From contig NZ_CP012644.1 of assembly GCF_001310085.1 (NCBI RefSeq), forward strand, positions 62,001 through 126,000: 64,000 nucleotides of DNA, read 5' to 3'. Below, piece by piece: positions 36,045-44,802 of the stretch (the first letter of the stretch is position 1; each line of letters starts with the position of its first letter). A program made the position numbers and the translations under genes. Source of the DNA: Rufibacter tibetensis (GTDB lineage Bacteria > Bacteroidota > Bacteroidia > Cytophagales > Hymenobacteraceae). The notes beneath the pieces are model-generated. The model did not search any database and was not told where the DNA came from. It saw only the letters and a program-made list of their open reading frames with translations.

Positions 36045-37049
36045 TCAATCAATAAGCCCCATGCTGAACTCATCGTATGGTTTACCGGTGTCAGTACCTA
36101 ACGGCACAATACCTTCCAGACTAGACAGGTCTTCTCCGCTTAGTTGAATAGCGGTGGCCGCTATATTCTGCTCCAGGTATTTTCTCCGTTTGGTGCCTGG
36201 AATGGGTACAATGTCCTTGGCCATGATCCAGGCCAATGCCAACTGGGAAGGAGTAACGTTTTTTTCCCTCGCCAAGGTCTCAATCGCTTTGACTAACTCT
36301 AAATTTTTAGGGAAGTGGGCTTCCTGAAAGCGGGGGATTGCCCGGCGGAAATCATTCTCCGGCAGATCATCCATGGTACGGATCTGCCCGGATAAAAACC
36401 CGCGGCCTAGCGGTGAGTAGGCCACGAAACCTATTCCCAGCTCATGTAAGGTTTGCAGAATGCCCCGTTCTTCCACTGTACGCTCAAACAACGAATATTC
36501 ACTTTGTACTGCCGTGATCGGGTGAACCGCATGCGCTCTTTTTACCGTTTCCGAGGAAACTTCTGATAAGCCGATATAACCCACTTTCCCTTCTTTCACC
36601 AGCTCGCCCATCGCGGCAACCGTTTCTTCGATGGGCGTGTCTTTATCAAGCCGGTGCAGGTAATACAAGTCTATATAATCGGTGTTAAGGTTTTTAAGGG
36701 AACGCTCCAACGCTTTTTTTACATATTCCCTTTTGCCATTGATGGCCCAGGTTACCTTGTTGTTATCGCCTATTTCCCATCCGAATTTGGTCGCGACAAT
36801 GTAACTGCTGCGGTTGCCCTTGATAGCTTTCGCGATAAGCTGCTCATTCTTTAATGGGCCATACAAGTCTGCCGTGTCTAAAAAGTTGCCGCCTAACTCA
36901 AGGGATCGGTGGATGGTGGCGAAGGCTTCCTGCTCGTCTGCCTCCCCGTACATGTTTGCTTCCTCGAAGCCGGTCATACCCATACACCCCAGACCGATAC
37001 TTGGCACAAGCAAACCCTGGCTTCCCAAGGTTACTTTCTTTATTTCCAT
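36045..37049 (-). CDS. Aldo/keto reductase
   Basis: About 334 residues from the Met before [12 protein letters not shown] (37049); an alternative ATG is at 37064. The TIM-barrel AKR signatures are present: [10 protein letters not shown], the catalytic set [10 protein letters not shown] (Asp, Tyr), IVATKFGW (Lys), [11 protein letters not shown] (His) and the NADPH-binding end [15 protein letters not shown]. It reduces aldehydes or ketones with NADPH; the substrate is unknown. It is paired with the AraC gene downstream. Confidence 0.92.
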   Translation of the reverse strand: MEIKKVTLGSQGLLVPSIGLGCMGMTGFEEANMYGEADEQEAFATIHRSLELGGNFLDTADLYGPLKNEQLIAKAIKGNRSSYIVATKFGWEIGDNNKVTWAINGKREYVKKALERSLKNLNTDYIDLYYLHRLDKDTPIEETVAAMGELVKEGKVGYIGLSEVSSETVKRAHAVHPITAVQSEYSLFERTVEERGILQTLHELGIGFVAYSPLGRGFLSGQIRTMDDLPENDFRRAIPRFQEAHFPKNLELVKAIETLAREKNVTPSQLALAWIMAKDIVPIPGTKRRKYLEQNIAATAIQLSGEDLSSLEGIVPLGTDTGKPYDEFSMGLID

Positions 37050-37064
37050 AATGCTGTTTTTCAT

Positions 37065-37932
37065 AGGCCAAAGATCGCCAAGGTTATATTACTGGCTGTA
37101 TGCAAAGCCCTGAACCTTGTAGGCAAATCAAGGGTAATGTTACATGTGGGGACGAATGAGATCTGTCAACGCCAAAGGTGAGCTGCAAGTGTCAAGGGTG
37201 GGCTGGTTCGGGGCAAGCCCTGGGAATGGCCGAGAAGGGCTTTTTAGTGCTGTTGGGTTAGCCCGTTCTGGTCAAAAAAATCCCTCCTCTTTGGTAGAAA
37301 GCTGTTGACCACTCCCAGTAAAGCTGTTCATTTGGAATCAGACGCGGTCATACATAACTGCTGTGTAAGTGCGCTTATGTTCAACCGGTACGGTACAGTC
37401 CAAGTGATTTTCCTCTGCCGGGATACTGTACTGGTAATCCGGCGGGAAAGCCGTCCCAAGCCTCTGGTCGGTGTCCGGCGTTGTTTTGCGTTGGAGGGAC
37501 GCTTTTTTGCGCTGTTCGGGCAATGCAGGGTGCCCCAATGCAACGGCAACACACAGGCCAAATCACCCCAATAATCCACTAGCTCTCCTAGACACCCCCA
37601 AACACCCTGTGCGGACACCCTCAGGCACCTGTGGGCAATGCCCGGGCGAGCGTGGGATAGCGGTAGCAGGCGGCCCAGCAGGAGCAGCCGACAAAGTGAC
37701 TGCCTCATAAAACGGCAGGTTCTTGGGACTTGACATAAGATTGGTTATGGAATAAAAGTAAGGTGCCGGTGATTGGCCCGTAGGCTTACCAGCAGGGGGG
37801 ACGTCCCATGCTGGTGTGTAGGCCCTGGTAAGGCTATCCCTGGATTTCTGTCGTTTCCTTAGAGCCGTTTCATTACGTTATTATAGGGCTTATATAAGGG
37901 TACCCTGCCCCGATCGCCATCATATTATTGTC
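37065..37932. other. Gene-free region between the reductase and the cassette array
   Basis: About 870 bp. Short overlapping frames on both strands around 37330-37710 show no family pattern, and the sequence has CA-rich runs. No gene can be supported. The distal end of the cassette array begins at 37933. Confidence 0.5.
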
Positions 37933-38001
37933 ACCGACAACGTTTAGTATATGCAAAACCCTTGCTCCGCTGCGGCTTTGCATATACTAAACGTTGTCGG
38001 T
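37933..38001 (-). repeat. attC-like site 9 (distal end of the array), 25-bp perfect inverted repeat
   Basis: The arms at 37933-37957 and 37977-38001 are perfectly complementary over 25 bp, with a 19-base loop. The core sites read CGACAAC and GTTGTCG. It closes the cassette carrying the HEYIH protease gene, whose stop codon lies 4 bp away. Its inverse core matches the left end of that cassette (GTTGTAA) in 5 of 7 positions. Confidence 0.75.
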
Positions 38002-38004
38002 TTA

Positions 38005-39312
38005 TTATTTTGTTTTAAACTTTACTTCATATGGTTTAAGCGGATAACCATCAGTTGACGTAAAGCCCCGGTCCGTGAGAATAAATTCATAATCAAAAGC
38101 AGGTTTTAAATCCACCTTCAAGGTTAGTGTCTTCCTGTCTTCTGAATAGCCAGTTATACTGCTGATAGGAAAGTGCTCTTTGCCTTTTGGCCCCAAGCTA
38201 ATAGAGTAACCTTTGCTCATGGGGGCGGAAAAAGTCACTACTATTTCTTTCACAGCAGCATCTACCAAGGCATCGCCGTTTGACAATGGTTCAATTTTTA
38301 CTACATAAGGCTTTTTAGCTTGGAATTGATTAACCAGTTCTGCTTTATTGATTGGTTCCGGATAGTAGTGTGATTTTCTCAGGAAGTTCTCCACTGCTAC
38401 TTCATCCGAGTAGTTAAGTTGAATAATATCTTTTATGGCCTGCTTTTTATTAGTGGCATGATGATAGTATGATTTACTGATAGTATATCCCATAAAATAA
38501 CCCAAGTCGCCGACAGTGGTCGAACTGGCACCATTGTAAAGCCAGTTACCCGTAGCATTGGTGAACATCTCTTCTTTAAACTTTCCTTTTAATTCTTGCT
38601 CATGCGCTTTGCCGTATTGCAGGTAATTATTTTGCAGGGGCTTACCCATCACTAACTCTGTTATAAAATCGCAGGAGCCTTCAGCAACAGCCTTCGCGAG
38701 TAAATCGGTGGCTTTCCCAGTTTGTTGGGTATGGATATACTCATGGATGTTTAAGGGAATGATAGTACCCAAGCTTTGCTCTTTGAACACTCCTGCTAAC
38801 CATTTGGAGGTTTCGGTGGATAAATCCGATACATCCGTTGTTGCTGTCCCGGTGGCAATTTCAGTACCAATCAGAACTTTGTTATCCTGGATGGTGCCAC
38901 CGGAACGCAAGCCCCCGACAGTAAAATACATTTGGGCCTCTTTCAGGTCGGGATAAAGCTTTTTCAGTTTCTTTATGCTTTTATCGATGTCTTTGGCCTT
39001 TGTTTTTGCTGCTAACGTGTTGGGGCGTACAGAACTCCAAAACTTAGGCGATTGATTAATTAACTTGACCCACAAATCTGCCGAATAGTCTCGGGCCTTC
39101 ATGAACGCCTTCAAACCTTCTGTACCTTTGCCAATGTAAAGGGTTTGAATGAAATACTTTTGTTTGACGGTATCCTGAGTAGACTTTATACTGTCGTAAG
39201 CAATCCAGAAATTATCTATATCGCTTGTAATGACTTTTTTATTCGTACCCTGGCCGATTACGTTCAGTGCGATTGCTAAAAAGAATAAGGTTGTTAAAAG
39301 TACTCTATTCAT
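38005..39312 (-). CDS. Secreted zinc-metalloprotease-like protein with C-terminal Ig-like domain (cassette 9)
   Basis: 435 residues with a signal peptide (LLTTLFFLAIALNVIGQ). A protease-like domain carries HEYIHTQQ, an HExxH zinc motif, at about residue 208, and a downstream Glu in AEGSCDFITELV suits a gluzincin or DUF2268-like enzyme. The last 100 residues (KPYVVKIEPLSNGDALVDAAVKEIVVTFSAPMSKG) form a bacterial Ig-like (Big_5) domain. Substrate unknown. It is the only gene of the last cassette (37941-39343) and reads away from the recombinase like the rest. Confidence 0.75.
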   Translation of the reverse strand: MNRVLLTTLFFLAIALNVIGQGTNKKVITSDIDNFWIAYDSIKSTQDTVKQKYFIQTLYIGKGTEGLKAFMKARDYSADLWVKLINQSPKFWSSVRPNTLAAKTKAKDIDKSIKKLKKLYPDLKEAQMYFTVGGLRSGGTIQDNKVLIGTEIATGTATTDVSDLSTETSKWLAGVFKEQSLGTIIPLNIHEYIHTQQTGKATDLLAKAVAEGSCDFITELVMGKPLQNNYLQYGKAHEQELKGKFKEEMFTNATGNWLYNGASSTTVGDLGYFMGYTISKSYYHHATNKKQAIKDIIQLNYSDEVAVENFLRKSHYYPEPINKAELVNQFQAKKPYVVKIEPLSNGDALVDAAVKEIVVTFSAPMSKGYSISLGPKGKEHFPISSITGYSEDRKTLTLKVDLKPAFDYEFILTDRGFTSTDGYPLKPYEVKFKTK

Positions 39313-39348
39313 GGGTTAAATGATTTATCTGAATGGCTTACAACGTAC

Positions 39349-40706
39349 TGGGCTCGTATGTTAGCGGCAGTTGATTAAATTAGGCAAAGGAAACGAATTA
39401 ACAATAAACCAAAAACCAGATAGAAGGGATAGGGTGTACTTGGCCAGACACATATCGATGATGTCGTCGTTTAGAATCTCCACCCTTCTATCAACTTTCT
39501 TAGAGCCTGGACAGTACCTGGGTCCATTTCAACGAGACCGAATCAAAAGCGAGCAAAGGCGATAAAGAGAGTTACCGGTTTTAAATGTACGCCAATGAAA
39601 CCACATGTACTAAAGCAGGCCCTGGGAATAGACGTGGCCAAAGACTCTCTTTCCCTTTGCTTGGGCACCCTGACGCAGGATCTGGAAAAGCAGTTTGTTG
39701 CCGGTGGTGACGTGGCCAATGACCCCAAAGGTTTCCAAAGAATGGAGAAATGGCTAGCCAAGCTCGAAGTCCACAAGGAGAAACTGGTGGTCGTGATGGA
39801 AGCCACCGGGGTATACCATGAGGCCCTGGCGCTGTACCTGCACCAGAAAGGATATGCCGTCAGCGTGATGCAATCAGGACGGGTAAAGCGCTACGCCCAA
39901 AGCCTGAGCCAGCGCTCCAAGACGGACGCCCTGGACAGCCGGATGCTGGCCATGCTGGGCTGCGAGCGGAAACTGACGCCTTGGTCCCCACCGGACGGGA
40001 CGCTGCGGCACCTGAAAGCCCTGAGCAGGGAGCGCTCCTTCCTGCTCAAGGAGAAAAACGTGGAAAAAAACCGGCTGCACGCAATAGAAGCCTCTGCCTA
40101 CGGCAACCCACGGGAGGTAAAGCGCCAGGCAAAGCGGCTGAAGCTGGTGGAGGCGCAGCTCCAGGAAATCGAGGGGGAGATGAAAGGGCTGGTAGCGCAG
40201 GATAAAGCTCTGGCCGGGAAGATCCAGTGCCTGGAAAGCATACCGGGGGTATCTTTCATCTCGGCGGCGACGGTGGTTGGGGAGACCTGCGGCTTCAGCG
40301 AGATCACCAGCGCAAAGCAGCTGGCAAGCTATGCCGGGTATGATGTGGTGCTGAAGGAATCCGGCGCTTTCCGGGGCGACACCAAAATAAGCAAGAAAGG
40401 GAACAGCCACATCAGGAGCATACTCCACATGCCTTCCATGACGGCCGTGCGGGTCAATCCGACCCTGAGGCAGTTCTACACCCGGCTAAAGCCCAACAAG
40501 GCAAAGCCTATAGTGGCCCTGGTGGCGGTACAGCGAAAACTGCTGCTGCTCATGTACAGTCTGTTCAAGAGAAATGAGTACTACGACCCGCTATTTGAAA
40601 TAAAAAAACAGCAAGGGCCGAAACCCTTGCTGCACAGGATAGAGGCAATTTAAAAATTGACATCTTCCTAAGTTAGTTTGTCTAGATAAACTTGACTTTT
40701 GACACA
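39349..40706 (+). mobile_element. IS110-family insertion sequence within an attC-like site
   Basis: About 1.36 kb, boundaries approximate. Both flanks carry GTAC (39345-39348 and 40707-40710). Deleting the element and one GTAC joins TTACAAC-GTAC to CTATAGG and restores a 50-bp attC-like site. The non-coding 5' part (about 245 bp before the transposase) is where IS110-group elements encode their bridge RNA. A competing left boundary is the ACAGTACCT repeat at about 39507, which also occurs at 40704. Confidence 0.65.
39595..40653 (+). CDS. IS110-family transposase (DEDD recombinase)
   Basis: 352 residues. The N-terminal RuvC-like DEDD domain begins LGIDVAKDSLSLCLG and has VVMEATGVYHEALA and SKTDALDSRMLA. 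A coiled linker follows, then the C-terminal Tnp_20 domain LESIPGVSFISAATVVGETCGF...SYAGYDVVLKESG with the presumed catalytic Ser. The gene looks intact. It is the only plus-strand gene inside the cassette array. Confidence 0.93.
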   Translation: MKPHVLKQALGIDVAKDSLSLCLGTLTQDLEKQFVAGGDVANDPKGFQRMEKWLAKLEVHKEKLVVVMEATGVYHEALALYLHQKGYAVSVMQSGRVKRYAQSLSQRSKTDALDSRMLAMLGCERKLTPWSPPDGTLRHLKALSRERSFLLKEKNVEKNRLHAIEASAYGNPREVKRQAKRLKLVEAQLQEIEGEMKGLVAQDKALAGKIQCLESIPGVSFISAATVVGETCGFSEITSAKQLASYAGYDVVLKESGAFRGDTKISKKGNSHIRSILHMPSMTAVRVNPTLRQFYTRLKPNKAKPIVALVAVQRKLLLLMYSLFKRNEYYDPLFEIKKQQGPKPLLHRIEAI

Positions 40707-40710
40707 GTAC

Positions 40711-40749
40711 CTATAGGGTGGCGTAGCTAACCTATAGGCGTGGTTATAG
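40711..40749 (-). repeat. attC-like site 8, split by the IS110 element
   Basis: Minus-strand reading: core CTATAAC, spacer CACG, arm CCTATAGG, loop, arm CCTATAGG, then the IS; the missing GTTGTAA core lies beyond the IS at 39338-39344. The inverse core is a 7/7 match to the left end of its own cassette (GTTATAG at 41151-41157). An alternative reading treats AGCTAAC...GTTATAG (40725-40749) as a very compact site of its own. Confidence 0.65.
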
Positions 40750-41127
40750 GCTACTGTGCTTCTCCTTTATTTTTACACTATAAAATAAACTTGCAATCAC
40801 TATGCTTGCAGAATAAATAATGCTAAGTCTAAATGCCAAAGAGCCAGAAATAAGAGCAAATGTGATTAGCACAGCACCTACCATTATTAAATTTAATAAT
40901 ATTTTAATCAGTATTGGTGAGGAAATCTTTACAGTCAGAATTTTATAGGCAGCAAAGCAAACTAATAATGAAGGCAGGGAAAATATTAATCCAAACATGA
41001 TGAATAGAGGAAGAACTTCTAAACCCATATTCCACTCTTCATTGACAAGTCCCGCAAGTATCATTGTCAAAGGAGCAACGAAGACAATGGTCGTGAGCCA
41101 GAGTTGAATTGGATAAAATTTATTCAT
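40744..41127 (-). CDS. Hypothetical membrane protein (cassette 8)
   Basis: 127 residues from the Met before NKFYPIQLWL (41127); the frame opens at 41232, but that part runs through attC-like site 7. Four hydrophobic helices (LWLTTIVFVAPLTMILAGL, VLPLFIMFGLIFSLPSLLVCFAA, a third near ILLNLIMVGAVLITFALI, and LSIIYSASIVIASLFY). No family recognised. The stop codon lies inside the attC-like site, as is common for cassette genes. Confidence 0.65.
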   Translation of the reverse strand: MNKFYPIQLWLTTIVFVAPLTMILAGLVNEEWNMGLEVLPLFIMFGLIFSLPSLLVCFAAYKILTVKISSPILIKILLNLIMVGAVLITFALISGSLAFRLSIIYSASIVIASLFYSVKIKEKHSSL

Positions 41128-41150
41128 TCTTCTTTCATCATTTGCATTGC

Positions 41151-41216
41151 CTATAACGGATAGTACATGAGGCGAGCAAGGCTCTGCCGCAGGTTGACTT
41201 ATGTGCAGTGTTAGCC
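41151..41216 (-). repeat. attC-like site 7
   Basis: 66 bp. Minus-strand cores GGCTAAC and GTTATAG, with imperfect complementary arms (CACATAAGTC and a CTCATGTAC-type arm) and a GC-rich loop CTGCGGCAGAGCC. The inverse core is a 7/7 complement of the left end of its cassette (GTTAGCC). Confidence 0.8.
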
Positions 41217-41340
41217 AAAGTAGTTTTATCAAACTTGATAAGGGTTACTCATGGACCAGGATGAATGACTGCGTCTTACGTTTATTTAAGGCCAAGCTCT
41301 GAGGGAAGGCCACTGACATGGAATTACCCCCTGCGGCTTA

Positions 41341-42597
41341 TTAGATCTTCTCCCCGTTCTTCATTTGGGCAAGAAGCTTCAGGGCGCCATCTTTTTCATC
41401 CAGGATCTGAACTACCTCCGTCATGGCTTTTATGGCCTCTTCCCTCTTTCCGGCTTTATACAGCAACTGGGAATGGGTAACCAGAAAATCCGTGTTCTTC
41501 CTGCCTGCGCCCTCCAGTAACCATTCCGTCCACTTCAACGCCTTTGCCAGGATCTCAGGGTCATCGCTGCCTATCATCAGGTCATTGGCATATTGGTTCA
41601 TGTGTTCTTTGCCGATCTTGCCCTTGTTGGCCTCAATCAGGGAAATATACTCGCTCCATTTCCCAACCCGCCTCAGGTACCAAACCCTGGAGGATAAGAG
41701 GACTTCCCCCGACAGCTCTGGGAAACGGCCGTTCAGGTTTTTCTCGATCTCCGGCCAATCGGGTGACTCCTTTGCCTCCCCCGAGTAGATGCTCATCTGG
41801 CCGAAGCTTTTTTTCACGCCATTGGTGACAAGCTGGGGAAACACGATCTCATCAAAGACGATGGTGTTCACCAGTCCCTTGCTTTTCCCTTTCCCCAGCA
41901 CCAGGTCCGCCCTGTCCCCCTGGTGCCGCAGCACTGGGAACCCCGGGTCAGTGGTTTTCTGGGTAGCGACCCCGATGTACCTCAGGTTCTCCTCCGTCAG
42001 CAGGTCCTGCTGAGTGGCCAGGTACTCATTCGCGACCGTGGGCAATAACTTCCTGTCCCTCATCAGGAAGGCGGATCTCGCCAATTGGGCCAGGGTCTCG
42101 GGGTCCTTCTCCCCAGCCTCGTACTTCCTCTTCAGCTTCTGGTGGGGGCTCAAGGCCCCCTCTGCCTTGGCGATGAACTCTTCCCCTGTGTTGGAGGCGC
42201 CCTCAATACGGTGTACGATCTCCCCTTTAGGGTCGAAGAACAGGAAGGTGGGGAAACTCTCAACATTGTAGCCCTTTTTGATCCTTTCGGCATCAGGTCT
42301 CCACTTTATGGTTTCCCCCGTGTCTTTTTTGCTGTTGTCCATCTGCACTTTCACGCTGATGAAATAGGCGTTGAAGAATTCCCCTACCTTCTGCTGGGGG
42401 AAGATATTCTTATCCATCAACACGCAGGGCTTGCACCAGGTGGTATAGGCATCCAGGAAGATGTACTTGTTTTCCTTCCTGGCTTTCTCCTGTATCTGGC
42501 TCCAGGACAATCCCTGCTCGAATTTGACACCAGGTACCTGCTGTGCATTGGCTACCCGGAATGCCAGTGCCAGAGCAACAAAAAGGAGATTCTTCAT
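41341..42597 (-). CDS. Secreted thioredoxin-fold protein (cassette 7)
   Basis: About 418 residues from the Met before KNLLFVALALAFRVANAQ, a signal peptide; the open frame begins at 42636. A thioredoxin-like domain (residues about 30-150) has the active site TWCKPC and the cis-Pro segment VESFPTFLFFD. The rest is a long helical, probably TPR-like domain (for example LLYKAGKREEAIKAMTEVVQ). It probably acts as a periplasmic thiol-disulfide protein. GC content is clearly higher than in the other cassette genes, and the gene has an unusually long leader (about 130 bp) after the cassette boundary. Confidence 0.85.
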   Translation of the reverse strand: MKNLLFVALALAFRVANAQQVPGVKFEQGLSWSQIQEKARKENKYIFLDAYTTWCKPCVLMDKNIFPQQKVGEFFNAYFISVKVQMDNSKKDTGETIKWRPDAERIKKGYNVESFPTFLFFDPKGEIVHRIEGASNTGEEFIAKAEGALSPHQKLKRKYEAGEKDPETLAQLARSAFLMRDRKLLPTVANEYLATQQDLLTEENLRYIGVATQKTTDPGFPVLRHQGDRADLVLGKGKSKGLVNTIVFDEIVFPQLVTNGVKKSFGQMSIYSGEAKESPDWPEIEKNLNGRFPELSGEVLLSSRVWYLRRVGKWSEYISLIEANKGKIGKEHMNQYANDLMIGSDDPEILAKALKWTEWLLEGAGRKNTDFLVTHSQLLYKAGKREEAIKAMTEVVQILDEKDGALKLLAQMKNGEKI

Positions 42598-42723
42598 TGG
42601 GGAACAATAAAAGGTGGACTCAGAATGAGAAGGCAAGGCAAAAGGGTATACAGGACTTTATAATTAGAAGGAATTTAAACATAAAAAAATCCAGAGGCAA
42701 TAAAGCTTATAATTAATTATTTT

Positions 42724-42791
42724 GGCTAACGCCCTTGTATAAACGACGCCTCAGTCGTCGGCCGAAGGGTGACGTTTATACCTTGTTGGGT
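42724..42791 (-). repeat. attC-like site 6
   Basis: 68 bp. Minus-strand cores ACCCAAC and GTTAGCC; arms GTATAAACGTC and GTCGTTTATAC; loop contains CGGCCGACGAC. The inverse core matches its cassette's left end (GTTGGAT) in 6 of 7 positions. Confidence 0.82.
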
Positions 42792-42796
42792 GCAGA

Positions 42797-43516
42797 CTAT
42801 TTTCTTTTTCTTTTATTTTTTGGTTGCTTAATTTCCTTTTTTAGCTTTTTAAGAGTGCTATCAAGTTCTTTTAACTTTGGTTTACCAGGCCTTTTTTTAA
42901 ATTCGTTCTGAGCTTCTGACATTAGTAATTGAAAGTAAGCTATCTTGAAATCTTTGCCATTTTCAACATCATCTTTCAATTTGTTCATTTTTGTCTCATT
43001 AGTTATTAACCTAGCTATTATAGGATTTATTTCTTCATCGAAAATTGCTTTGCTAATCCTTTTATCAATGTTGGGCATTCCTTGATAATAATCCTGAATA
43101 TAAACTATGAACTTATTCATAAAAGCATTATCGTCAATTAATCTTAATAAATCTTGCTCTGCATATGTTAACTCTACATCCTTTTCCTTTTTTATAAGTT
43201 TAGTATAGATTTGTTTAGCAACATGCTTTACTAAATCATATGCTAAGTTTCCTGCTATTCCACTAAGTGCTGCTATAGCGAGCAATTCATAATAATCATC
43301 TGGATTAAATATAGAATATCTTACTTTTACATCACCCTGCGTAGCAAGTTGATGTTCATATGCAGTCCTGTATGAATATCCATATTGTACTGCTTGTTTT
43401 GCATATTCTGAAAATTTTTGATATTGTTCTAAATCATTTTCAATGTTGCAAATTTCACAAACAACTGTTTCTGTGTTATTATTAATATATCCGCAATTTA
43501 AACAGAGATAATTCAT
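42797..43516 (-). CDS. Hypothetical zinc-ribbon protein (cassette 6)
   Basis: About 239 residues from the Met before NYLCLNCGYINNN; an ATG at 43540 overlaps the attC core and is less likely. An N-terminal zinc ribbon has CLNCGY...CEICN (residues 4-26). A short hydrophobic segment (LLAIAALSGIAGNLAYDLV) and a long Lys-rich helical part follow. Low GC. No family recognised. It is the only gene of its cassette. Confidence 0.65.
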   Translation of the reverse strand: MNYLCLNCGYINNNTETVVCEICNIENDLEQYQKFSEYAKQAVQYGYSYRTAYEHQLATQGDVKVRYSIFNPDDYYELLAIAALSGIAGNLAYDLVKHVAKQIYTKLIKKEKDVELTYAEQDLLRLIDDNAFMNKFIVYIQDYYQGMPNIDKRISKAIFDEEINPIIARLITNETKMNKLKDDVENGKDFKIAYFQLLMSEAQNEFKKRPGKPKLKELDSTLKKLKKEIKQPKNKRKRK

Positions 43517-43538
43517 GTAGAGTGTAGATTTAGTTTGC

Positions 43539-43606
43539 ATCCAACGGTCTCGTGTAAAAGTGTGCTAGGCCGTCGGCCGTAGCATAATTTTTACACAATG
43601 TTAGCG
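43539..43606 (-). repeat. attC-like site 5
   Basis: 68 bp. Minus-strand cores CGCTAAC and GTTGGAT; arms GTGTAAAAATT and CTTTTACAC; loop CTACGGCCGACGGCCTAG. The inverse core is a 7/7 complement of its cassette's left end (GTTAGCG). Confidence 0.85.
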
Positions 43607-44121
43607 GTTGCTTTTCTTTTTAATTCATGCACCAAATCTTCTAAATTCTCTTTGAGCTGGCTTCTACTATTCACCACCTTTAGATGAATTATTAGCAAAA
43701 AAATAAACGAAAAGGAAAAAGGAATCATAATCGCTAATCTATTGGTGCTGATTAGAAGTCCAAAAAAGGCAAAAAGAGCCAAAAATAAGATAATGAAGAA
43801 AGTCCCGTAAATGTTGCTTTTATAATAGGGTATGATTTCAGCTTGCAATCTTGTCCCTATTCTGTCCAGTCCGGTGCTTAACTCAATTCTTATTATTCCG
43901 TTTGCTTTGAATGGTTTTAAAGTCGTTTGTCGGACTTTTATTTCTATTCTGTCTTTGCCAGTAAAACTCACTTCGCTGAAGTCGATGGGAACGCTTGTGA
44001 GTTTGTCGAGGAAGCTTCTCTTTTTCTCTTTCTGCTGTAAAATGTAGCCAACTACAAGGCTTTTCGGCTTGTCAAGGTCGAAAGTGTAGTGGCTGTGATA
44101 TTTTGAGAAAAGCTTCTTCAT
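43591..44121 (-). CDS. Hypothetical membrane protein (cassette 5)
   Basis: 176 residues. A basic, strand-rich N-terminal half (HYTFDLDKPKSLVVGYILQQ) is followed by two adjacent membrane helices (GTFFIILFLALFAFFGLLI and LAIMIPFSFSFIFLLIIHL, about 110-150) and a charged tail. No family recognised. Its stop codon lies inside attC-like site 5. Confidence 0.65.
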   Translation of the reverse strand: MKKLFSKYHSHYTFDLDKPKSLVVGYILQQKEKKRSFLDKLTSVPIDFSEVSFTGKDRIEIKVRQTTLKPFKANGIIRIELSTGLDRIGTRLQAEIIPYYKSNIYGTFFIILFLALFAFFGLLISTNRLAIMIPFSFSFIFLLIIHLKVVNSRSQLKENLEDLVHELKRKATANIV

Positions 44122-44133
44122 TTTTTAAGTTAC

Positions 44134-44200
44134 CGCTAACGGCAAGTGTAAACGATGGCGGAGGCCGTCGGCCGATGCTGGCGTTTATGCAATGTTAGGG
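44134..44200 (-). repeat. attC-like site 4
   Basis: 67 bp. Minus-strand cores CCCTAAC and GTTAGCG; arms GCATAAACG and CGTTTACAC; loop CATCGGCCGACGGCCTCC. The inverse core matches its cassette's left end (GTTAGTG) in 6 of 7 positions. Confidence 0.85.
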
Positions 44201-44733
44201 TGCGTTTTTTCTTCTAATACTTTTTTGGCGGCTTCTACTGCCTCAATTGTGAACTTGCCACTACTAATTATCGTGTTGAGTTCTTCATATGACTTCCATC
44301 GGTAGCTCTCTTTCAATTTCTCAAATTTCTCCTCGTCGAGGTAGTAATAACCCGCAGGCGGTTCACCTGGAGACTGAATGCCAAGAATTTCGACAATCCT
44401 TTTCCTGTTAAAAGCCATAAAGGTCAAAAGTCCAATAAAGGAGAATGGCTGAAAGGTGACTCCTAACGATGCTATACTAAGGTTTACTGTTGTAATAGTC
44501 GGGGTAAACGCAAGTACATTAAAGGTGCCAAGTAAAAGTGTTGCGCCTAATGCTTTTTTAAAATATTTAGGTTGTAATAAGTAAAGTGCACCTGTCGCTA
44601 ACACAAATAGGATTCCAAGGTAATGTCTCCAAGTTAACCCAACATTTGCTGTTAAATATGCTATTAAAGCATAAATTAGTCCGCCAAAAAGAAGGATAAG
44701 AGGAAGTATCTGTTTGATGTATTCTTTTTTCAT
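44185..44733 (-). CDS. Hypothetical membrane protein (cassette 4)
   Basis: 182 residues. Four hydrophobic helices in the first 110 residues (ILPLILLFGGLIYALIAYL, YLGILFVLATGALYLL, LGATLLLGTFNVLAF, FSFIGLLTFMAF), then a soluble C-terminal part, YYYLDEEKFEKLKESYRWKS. No family recognised. The last codons overlap attC-like site 4. Confidence 0.65.
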   Translation of the reverse strand: MKKEYIKQILPLILLFGGLIYALIAYLTANVGLTWRHYLGILFVLATGALYLLQPKYFKKALGATLLLGTFNVLAFTPTITTVNLSIASLGVTFQPFSFIGLLTFMAFNRKRIVEILGIQSPGEPPAGYYYLDEEKFEKLKESYRWKSYEELNTIISSGKFTIEAVEAAKKVLEEKTHPNIA

Positions 44734-44750
44734 TTTTTATTCAAAATGCA

Positions 44751-44802
44751 CACTAACGGTTGGGCTAAAGCACGCCTTGGTGTGATTTAGCTTGGGTTAG
44801 GC
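44751..44802 (-). repeat. attC-like site 3 (short form)
   Basis: 52 bp. Minus-strand cores GCCTAAC and GTTAGTG; arms AGCTAAA and TTTAGC; loop CACACCAAGGCGTG without the common CGGCCGACGG element. The inverse core is a 7/7 complement of its cassette's left end (GTTAGGC). Confidence 0.8.

Noticed and set aside
37328..37708. 126-codon minus-strand frame and overlapping plus-strand frames
   Set aside because: Overlapping open frames on both strands in a CA-rich stretch, without start context or family resemblance.
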